DNA of 64,000 nt, taken from contig CM022303.1 in assembly GCA_011799875.1 (NCBI GenBank), forward strand, positions 277,522,904 through 277,586,903. The letters run 5' to 3'. Shown piece after piece: positions 56,562 to 64,000 of the stretch. The DNA is from Thinopyrum elongatum (lineage: Eukaryota; Streptophyta; Magnoliopsida; Poales; Poaceae). The first letter of the stretch is position 1, and each line of letters begins with the position of its first letter. The notes beneath the pieces were generated by a model, which saw only the letters and a program-made list of their open reading frames with translations, did not search any database and was not told the origin of the DNA. The translations under genes were made by a program, and so were the position numbers.

Positions 56562-58266
56562 TAATGGGGAACATTGCATGAAAATCAAAAGTTTTCCTAC
56601 TAAACACCCAATATCTAATCTAGGAGATGCATAGCTACGAGAGGGGGGTGTCTACATACTCTTGTATACTAAAAGGATTAGCATCATAACGCGGTTGATG
56701 TAGTTGTACTCTTCACTATCCAATCGCGTTCCAATCCGATCTAGTGCCGAACGGATGGCACCTTCTAGTTTAGAACACGCACGGCTCGGTGGAGTCCTCT
56801 CCTTCTTGATACAGTAAGCAAGGGAGAGGAGGTAGATGAGATCTGAACCAACACGACGACGTGGTGGTAGTGATAGCAGCGGAACTGCAGCAATGCTTCA
56901 CCAAGCGTCTGCGCGAGGTGGAGGAGGTGTAACGGGAGGGAGACGGGCAAGGGTGGAAGGGTTGCCGCCCCAACGTATCCCCACCTTTATATAGGCGTGG
57001 AGGGGGCTGGTTGCTTTCCCTCCAAGCCCCTAGAGTCGTTTGCCAAGGGGGGAGGAAGGAAATCCATCCTTTTCTTCCCCACCGATCGTTATCCCCCTTT
57101 TTTAGGGATCTTATCCCTTCGGGATATGAAACTTTTCCTTTTAAGGGGGGATCTTGGTGCACCTAGACCAGGGGTGGGGGCGTTTCCCCACTACCCACTT
57201 CCATGTGGGTCCCCTCATGCAGGTAGGCTGCACTCCGAAACCTTCTAGAACCTTCCTGGTACAATACCGAAAAAAACTTGAACATTTTCCGGAACCCATC
57301 TCCGGACCATTCCAGAGCTCCTCGTGATGTCCTGTATCCCATCTGAGACTCTGAACAACCTTTGGACTTCACCATATTAATATCTCAATACTACCCTAGC
57401 ACTACCGAATGTTAAGCATGCGACCCTACGGGTTCGAGAATCGTGTAGACATGACCGAGACTCCTCTCCGGTCAATAACCAATAGCGGGACCTGGATGCC
57501 CATATTGGTTCCTACATATTCCAGGAAGATCATTATCAGTTGAACCACAATGTCAAGGATTCAGTTAATCCTGTATATAATTACCTTTGTCCGGCGATAT
57601 GTTACTTGCCCGAGATTCGATCGTTGGTATCTCCATACCTAGTTCAATCTCGTTACCGGCAAGTCTTTTTACTCGTTCCGTAATACAAGACCCCGTGACT
57701 AAACTCATTAATTACATGCTTTCAAGCTTCTTGTGATGTTGTATTACCGGGAGGGCCTAGAGATATCTCTCCATCACACGGAGCGACAAATCCTAGTCTC
57801 GATCCATGCAACCCAACAAACACGTTCGGAGATACCTATAGAGCACCTCTATGATCACCCAGTTATGAAGTGATGTTTGATAGCACACAAAGTATTGCTC
57901 CGGTATCTGGGAGTGGCATGATCTCATGGTTAAGGAACTGATACTTGACATGAAGAAAGATGTAGCAAATAACTAAACGATCTGATACTAAGCTTACGGT
58001 TGGGTCTGTCCATCACATCATTCTCCTAATGATGTGATCCCGTTATCAAATGACAACTCATGTCTATTGTTAGGAAACCTTAACCATCTTTGATCAATGA
58101 GCTAGTCTAGTAGAGGCTTACCAGGGACACGGTATTGTCTATGTACTCACACATGTATTTAAGTTTCCGGTCAATACAATTCTAGCATGAATAATAAACA
58201 TTTAACATGAACAAGGAAATATGATAATAACCAATTTATTATTGCCTCTAGGGCATATTTCCAACA
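56562..58266 (-). repeat. Solo LTR of a BARE/Angela/WIS-like copia element
   Basis: 1705 bp. The minus strand starts TGTTGGAAATATGCCCTAG and runs through landmarks typical of this family's LTR to GTTCCCCATTA at its end. A TATA box (CCTATATAAAGG on the minus strand) lies at 56984-56995. No second LTR or interior is attached, so a solo LTR left by recombination is the simplest reading. The flanking five bases (GCTAC, CTTAG) do not match clearly. Confidence 0.8.
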
Positions 58267-58680
58267 CTTAGTGTCTAGGTCCTTCAGAGTCTCGAGTTCT
58301 ATTCACATTAGTCACGCCGCCACTGCATCATCATCTCTTCCGCTGTCGACCACCGCCATCCATCAGTTTCCACCATGTGCTCCCCATCGTTTATTGTCAT
58401 AATCACACTTGAGGTTGTTCGCATCTTCGCTTGATCCAATTTGCATCTTATCTAGTTTTTTTGGAAAGAGAAGAAAGAGAGAGAGAGAGAGAAAGTAAAA
58501 AAGTAAGAGAAAAAAGTAAAAAAAAAGTGTGAGAAAAAAAGGCAGAAGAAAAAAAATAGACAAATTTCGGATCTATCTAGACTCAATCTCGTACCTGAAT
58601 TCGGATTGGAATCTATTTTGCGCACTGTTCAGGAAAACAGGCATATCTTCCTCATATGAAGTCTGTTTTGGCTCTACAAG
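58267..58680 (+). other. Leader of a decayed gypsy element with purine-rich tract
   Basis: Non-coding; an A/G-only run with a (GA) repeat at 58476-58492 and poly-A stretches extends to about 58560. Confidence 0.5.
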
Positions 58681-59424
58681 CACTCAAATTCAAGCTATCG
58701 ACGAGCCCCATCTTCACCACCACGAGAGGTGCGACAACACACACAAGCATATGGTCAGGTTATTTCTTTATCGTCATTTTTGGGTAGATTTAATCCTGCT
58801 ATTTATCTAGCTTGGGAGCTTGAAGTAGAACAAGTTTTGTCACCATGATTTTTCAGAACTTGAGAGAGTACGAGATGCCACTAGAGCATTTACTGGTTTT
58901 GCTTCTATTGGTGGAGTGGGCATCGTAAGAAAAACATTGATAACCAACCCACAACTTGGAAAGATTTGAAAGCTATAATAAGACATCAATTTGTTCCTGC
59001 TTACTATCATCGTGAATTGCTTCGCAAATTAGAAAACTTAAAATAAGGCAGTAACACTGTTAATGCTTACTACCAAGAGTTCAAATCTTACATGCATCAT
59101 TGTGACATAGATGAATATGAGGATGATACAAAGAATAGATTTTTTCATGGTTTGAACCATGACATTCGCGCAAGATTTCATAATATTCTGCGTTGCATTA
59201 CTGGTATGTATGTTCGTGCTTGTACCTTTGAAAGACAAATGCAGGAAGATGCGTTGGGAGACTACGACAACTACAATTTAAGTTCATGCTTACCACCATT
59301 GGTCGTATCCTCCCTCGATACACCTGCTAGAGCGGCCACACCTCAGATTGTGAGCGCGACATTGCCTCAAGTCTATGGTCCATTACCATCGTCCGTACCT
59401 ACATCATGTGAGTCATTGTGACAA
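58681..59424 (+). pseudogene. Gypsy gag remnant
   Basis: Scattered over all three frames are gag blocks parallel to those in E4: 'EPHLHHHERCDNT' (58700), 'YLAWELEVEQV' (58807), 'FSELERVR' then 'AFTGFAS' (58850-58905), 'YYQEFKSYMHHCDIDEYEDDTKNRF' spread over 59070-59142, and 'HDIRARF' (59159). Many frameshifts and stops interrupt it. It is an older, different element than E4. Confidence 0.65.
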
Positions 59425-59509
59425 CGTAACTATAAAGGTATTTATGACACAACTTCACATGAGGATGATAAATGCTTGGTTGATTGAATACATCATGTGT
59501 TGAGTTACA
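59425..59509. other. Remnant up to the copia insertion
   Basis: Continuation of the decayed gypsy DNA. TTACA at 59505-59509 would be the left target duplication of the copia element; the right copy is outside the window. Confidence 0.4.
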
Positions 59510-61099
59510 TGTTGAAAGGATCGAGAAGAGGGGTCTGGAGGGGGGTGATTAGACCCTCAACAAGTAAAAGTGGCAGTTTTTAATTTCTTCAAGTTAAGGT
59601 TGAGTTTAGCACATGTTAAAGCTCTCTCAATACATTTCAAGCAAAGCATGACAAGAGTATATGTAGCGGGAAAAGTAAAGCATGCAAGTTGCAAGAAAGT
59701 AAAGAGATGGGATTGGAGTTTGCAAACGCAAAGGAGACACAAAGATTTTTGGCGTGGTTCCGATAGGTGGTGCTATCGCACATCCACGTTGATGGAGACT
59801 TCAACCCACGAAGGGTAACGGCTGCCCGAGTCCACAGAGGGCTCCACCCACAAAGGGTCCATGAAGAAGCAACCTTGTCTATCCCACCATGGCCATCGCC
59901 CACGAAGGACTTGCCTCACTCGGGTAGATCTTCACGAAGTAGGCGACCTCCTTGCCCTTACAAACTTCTTGGTTCAACTCCACATCATGTCGGAGGCTCC
60001 CAAGCGACACCTAACCAATCTAGGAGACAACTCTCCAAAAGTTAATAGACGGTGTGTTGATCATGAACTCCTTGCTCTTGTGCTTCAAATGATAGTCTCC
60101 CCAACACTCAACTCTCTCTCATAGATTTGGATATGGTGGAAAGATGATTTGAGTGGAAAGCAACTTGGGGAAGGCTAGAAATCAAGATTCTTGTGGTAGG
60201 ATTGGAATATCTTGATCTCAACACATGAGTAGGTGGTTCTCTCTCAGAAAATGTATGGTGGAAGTGTAGGCACGTTCTGATGGCTCTCTCACAAATTGAG
60301 AAGGGGGTGGAGGGGTATATATAGGCTCCACACAAAATCCAACCATTACACACAATTGACCCATCTCGGTGAGACCGAATAATTAAACTCTGTGGCACCG
60401 ATTAGTTCAAAAATGTGAACGTTAGGAATCTCGGTGGGACCGACTGGATCAACTCGGTGAGACCGATGTGCTAGGGCTTAGGGAAAACATCATCTCGGTG
60501 GCACCGATTGCATCAACTCGGTGAGACCGAAGTGAAGCAATAGGGCAACAGAGAATCTGCCAAGCCAATTCGGTGAGACCGATCGCATAACTCGGTGAGA
60601 CCGAAGTAAATGCAACAAGTCACAGTGTGTTGGCAGGGCCATCTTGGTGAGACCGAGACCCGTATCAGTGAGACCGAACTATTCGGGTTTCTGGCTGTGG
60701 CTATGTCATATGAACACGGTGGCGCCGGATAGAAAGAATCGGTGGGGCCAAGTTGGAGTTTGGGGTTTTGACATTTTTGGATGGAGAAAGTGGTTGAGGA
60801 TTTTGGAGCAATATCACTAAGCATTTGAGCAAGCAAGCCATTAAGCAACACCTCGTCCCCTTTTAATAGTATTGGCTTTCCTATGGACTCAATGTGATCT
60901 TGGATCACTAAAATAAATATGAAGAGTCTTGACCTTTTGCCAATCATTGTCCTTAGCACCTTGAAGGGGTTCCACATCCTCTTGTCCTTGTCATGCCATT
61001 GTTGAACTTGTATGAAATACACTAGTTAAAACCATTAGTCCAACAAGAGATATGTTAACATTAATTACCAAAATCACCCAGGGAGCACTTGTGCTTTCA
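59510..61099 (-). repeat. Copia 3' LTR
   Basis: 1590 bp. A TATA-like TATATATA lies near 60316-60323 (minus-strand context CCTATATATACCC). Contains the 12-copy TCGGTGAGACCGA array. Confidence 0.82.
60366..60752. repeat. Dispersed array of TCGGTGAGACCGA motifs in the copia LTR
   Basis: About 12 copies, 6 of them exact, irregularly spaced. Each is an interrupted palindrome (TCGGT...ACCGA) with loops GAG, GGG or GGC. At least four more relatives occur in the element interior at 62037-62197. Confidence 0.8.
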
Positions 61100-63043
61100 A
61101 TCTCCCCCTTTTTGGTAATTGATGACAATATACATCAAAGCTTTAATCAAATGATATGAAAAGTAGTAAGCAAAGCTTTGGAGGAACATGTAACATGCAT
61201 GAGCTCCCCCTACATATGTGCAATCATGTGAAGATAACATGAAAGAACATGTGAGTGTATATCATGATAGAGTAAGCAGTGACTTACATGTATCTTGGCT
61301 ATATGCATCAGAGCAAATAATGTGGTTGAAAAATGTACCTTCATGTTTATGATTCCCTCTTTCAAACAATATGTGCAACAAAGAGATCATCATGCACATG
61401 AGTGTGATACTTACCTTGTGGTTTTGAGCTAACCTTTGAAGGAGTGGGCTTGAGAAAACAAAGTTAGATAACACAAGAACACTCCAAATAAAGCAGTTTC
61501 AAAAGAACCACAAGAATACCAAGACAGGGATGACATGTAATGGGTGAGTACTACAAGTGAGTACTTCATTTAGATATAGACATGTCCCCAAGGATTAAAG
61601 ATGTGCAATAAGTTCCAAAGATTTTTTTTCTTAAGCATAGAATCTTTCTCCCCTTGAATCTGATATTCGATGATGGGAGAAGGTAGGGTGAGATAAAATT
61701 AGAGAAAAGATAAACAAAGCAAAACTAGAATCAATCATGCTAACAAGTCTTCCCCTCTTAAAGACATGTGACTTCTCTCTTCCTATTAACAAGCACTTGT
61801 AGAAGAGCTTAGATGTGCTCTCTGATTTTGATAAGCTTTGATGTGCTCTCTCTCCCCCTTTGACATCAATTTCCAAGAAGGGCTTCTGGAATATGAGTCA
61901 GGTAGGTGTGGTCCTTGAGAGTCACTACAAAGCAGCAGGTAGCCTGAGATGCTAATAGAGGAAAAGGAATCATTGAGTGGAGCTAAAGAAAATAAGCAAT
62001 ACCAAATGACAAAATGTTTTCTCACTGTTGAAATCCGTGACACCGATCTATTACCATCGGTGACTCCGAGATAGCAGAGTCACTGAAGGTGCTCATCGGT
62101 GAGACCGAGCTAGTCCATGTCGGTTGTACCGATGAACTATGTACAAAGAAACCTTGTATTTCGGCCTAGCCGATGGGCTTTGATCGGTGAGACCGAGTTC
62201 AGCACAGAGTAAAATTTTGTCAACTCAGCTCACTTGGCAAATGAAATCTCACAAGGATTTACAAGGAATTGACATAAAGAAACTAGACAAATGATAGAAA
62301 ACAAAAGAGATCTAGATGAAGTTTTTTTATAAGAGAGATACGATGGCAAGAAAACATGCAAATGGAAAAAACAGCTATGCAAAAAGAACACTGGAGAACT
62401 ACATCTAGAGATGGTCGGCGACAAAGTCACCTATGTTAGAGTATATTGACCTAGGAGTCAAGTGAGATCACTTGATCATAGGTCATACTCATCATTTAAG
62501 CTCAAAATGGGGTTGCCATTTTTTGTTTAAGCATTTTGATTTATTCACATCTTGTTGAGTTGCTTTATCTCATGACTTGGAGTAAAGCTTCTCTAAGATG
62601 GAATGACATACCTTGGGTTGTGGTGTTGATCTTGATCATGTAGTTGAACTTATGTTGGATGCTCAAGGTTGATGTAGTTGGGAGCATCCTTTGGAGTTGA
62701 AGTTCATCTTCCTACATGGGTTAGTTTTGCAAGGAATAGCACTTGTGTATCAAAATTGACAAACATAAAAATTGTTACCAAATGAAATAGTCAAAGGATA
62801 TGTTGAGTGAGTTCATGCTTCCTTGAGATCAACAAACAACTCATAGGAACTTGGTGATGTAGAAATTGCTTGGGATGTGAGTGAATTGCAATTTCCTAGA
62901 TTGAGGCTCATCCAAGTACCTACAAGGGTTAGATAACATGCAAGGGTACAAATGTACATCCAAAACAAATGATCATCATTATAAGAGAAATATCAAGGAT
63001 TAGTCACAAAGGCTCATGCCTTGCATGTATCCAAATGGAATTT
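61100..63043 (-). other. Copia 3' non-coding region
   Basis: The minus strand has AAAAAGGGGGAGAT (polypurine tract, 61100-61113) directly before the LTR. The rest is non-coding, including a second cluster of TCGGTGAGACCGA-like motifs. No frame above 90 codons looks real. Confidence 0.7.
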
Positions 63044-64000
63044 CTACTCCAAGTTTGAGGCATCAATGATATTCAATTCACCTCTCAAATGGCAAAATAC
63101 TTTTTCATCAAGCAGTTTAGTGAATATATCCGCCAATTGCTTATCGGTACGAACATGCATAAGATTGATATCTCCTTTAGCAACATGATCACGAATGAAA
63201 TGATGACGAACTTCAATATGCTTAGTTCGAGAATGTTGCACGGGATTATGAGCAATCTTAATAGCACTCTCATTGTCACAAAGCAATGGAACATGTTTCA
63301 CATGTATCCCATAATCTTTAAGAGTTTGGGTCATCCAAAGTAATTGTGCACAACATGATCTGGTGGCAATGTATTCCGCTTCATCGGTAGATAAGGATAC
63401 CAAGTTTTGTTTCTTGGAGTACCAAGACACAAAGGACCTACCAATAAATTGACAAGTACCCGAAGTGGAATTCCTATCAACCTTGTCACCGGCATAGTCC
63501 GAATCAGAGTAGCCAACAAGATCAAAAGATGACCTCTTAGGATACCAAATGCCAAAGTTTGGTGTATGAATTAAGTATCTCACTATCCTTTTCACGGCCT
63601 TAAGATGACATTCTTTAGGGGCCGCTTGATATCGTGCACACATGCACACACTTAGCATAATATCGGGACGGGAGGCACATAGATATAACAATGAACCAAT
63701 CATAGAACGGTAAACCTTTTGGTCAACCGGATTGCCATCCTTAGTCAAGTCAAGATGTCCACTAGTAGGCATGGGTGTTTTCATACCTTTGCTTTCTTGC
63801 ATGTTGAACTTTTTGAAAAGATCCTTGGTATACTTTGTTTGTGAGACAAAGGTACCTTCCTTAGTTTGCTTGATTTGTAATCCAAGGAAAAATTTGAGTT
63901 CACTCATCATAGACATCTCAAACTTCTCCGACATTAGCCTTCCAAACTTTTCACTAAAATGGGGGTTAGTAGAACCAAATATGATATTATCCACATAAAT
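63044..64000 (-). CDS. Copia pol, RT C-terminal part and RNase H (partial)
   Basis: An open frame of about 318 codons enters from the right edge and ends at 63044. It begins at the RT catalytic block, which reads Ile-Tyr-Val-Asp-Asn-Ile-Ile-Phe-Gly (63986-63997 for Tyr-Val-Asp-Asn) instead of Tyr-Val-Asp-Asp. It continues with the RT connection ('KFFLGLQIKQ', 'SMIGSLLYLCASRPDI') and RNase H ('DSDYAGDKVDRNSTSG', 'SLSTDEAEYIA', 'TKHIEVRHHFIRD'). Asp-to-Asn in this motif is expected to abolish polymerisation, so the element is probably inactive despite the open frame. Confidence 0.88.
   Translation of the reverse strand: MYVDNIIFGSTNPHFSEKFGRLMSEKFEMSMMSELKFFLGLQIKQTKEGTFVSQTKYTKDLFKKFNMQESKGMKTPMPTSGHLDLTKDGNPVDQKVYRSMIGSLLYLCASRPDIMLSVCMCARYQAAPKECHLKAVKRIVRYLIHTPNFGIWYPKRSSFDLVGYSDSDYAGDKVDRNSTSGTCQFIGRSFVSWYSKKQNLVSLSTDEAEYIATRSCCAQLLWMTQTLKDYGIHVKHVPLLCDNESAIKIAHNPVQHSRTKHIEVRHHFIRDHVAKGDINLMHVRTDKQLADIFTKLLDEKVFCHLRGELNIIDASNLE

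Larger units (their letters stand above)
59510..64000 (-). mobile_element. Copia element, 3' part, extending past the right edge
   Basis: The 3' LTR (59510-61099), polypurine tract, a 1.9-kb 3' non-coding region and the RT/RNase H end of pol are present, all minus strand. The LTR begins TGAAAGCACAAGTG and ends CCTTTCAACA on the minus strand. Confidence 0.85.

Noticed and set aside
56562..58266. Full-length copia element at this place
   Set aside because: No second LTR, primer site or pol adjacent on either side; the copia pol at 63044 belongs to a different element with different LTRs.
58476..58492. (GA) repeat as a regulatory GAGA element
   Set aside because: Part of a long A/G slippage-prone tract in a decayed leader; no support for function.
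60366..60752. TCGGTGAGACCGA array as CRISPR or satellite
   Set aside because: Irregular spacing, motif too short, located within a copia LTR.

Overview
The window is a block of nested transposable elements and contains no ordinary host gene. The element types point to a Triticeae grass (wheat, barley, rye or Aegilops): a BARE/Angela-like copia LTR, a copia LTR full of 'TCGGTGAGACCGA' motifs, gypsy elements with 4-kb LTRs, Athila-like gypsy elements with 1.4-1.5-kb LTRs, and a CACTA transposon with 'TAGCAGTAGCGCTG' subterminal repeats. I see no tRNA, rRNA or CRISPR array. Family names come from recognition, not a search; junctions and target-site duplications (TSDs) were read directly.

Layout of nest 1 (1-56386). 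The oldest host is a plus-strand gypsy element, 'E4' (gag-protease 19425-21294, pol 52718-55774, 3' LTR to 56386). Its left part is interrupted by a plus-strand Athila-like element, 'A' (14931-19424; its 5' part lies off the left edge). A CACTA transposon (1-14927) sits inside A. Inside the CACTA subterminal repeats is 'E1' (2740-14846, TSD AGCGC), a minus-strand LARD-type element with two 4-kb LTRs and a 4.1-kb non-coding interior. E4 is interrupted a second time by a minus-strand Athila-like element, 'E3' (21295-52717, TSD GCCAC). E3 carries three later insertions: 'E2' (21699-34724, TSD TGATT), a nearly complete plus-strand chromovirus-type gypsy element in its left LTR; an 841-bp fold-back Mutator-like MITE (38698-39538, 9-bp TSD) in its integrase; and 'E5' (42139-49487), a non-autonomous minus-strand element between its gag-protease and RT regions.

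Layout of nest 2 (56387-64000). A decayed gypsy leader and gag (about 56387-59509) carries a solo BARE/Angela-like LTR (56562-58266). It is cut by a minus-strand copia element (59510 to beyond the right edge) whose RT/RNase H frame is open but whose YVDD motif reads YVDN.

How the parts relate. E1 and E2 share LTR type, primer-binding site, about 230 bp of leader and a palindrome beside the 3' LTR, yet E1 has no gag-pol. They look like a non-autonomous derivative and a relative of its autonomous partner. E5 has lost gag and pol and instead carries, antisense to itself, a 1218-codon gene-like reading frame. That frame has a TATA-like box, a G-box and two frame-preserving GT-AG introns. Its five internal stops are all TAG at positions where CAG is plausible. 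Across the window 15 of 17 clear internal stops are TAG or TGA, which fits decay of methylated cytosines in silenced DNA.
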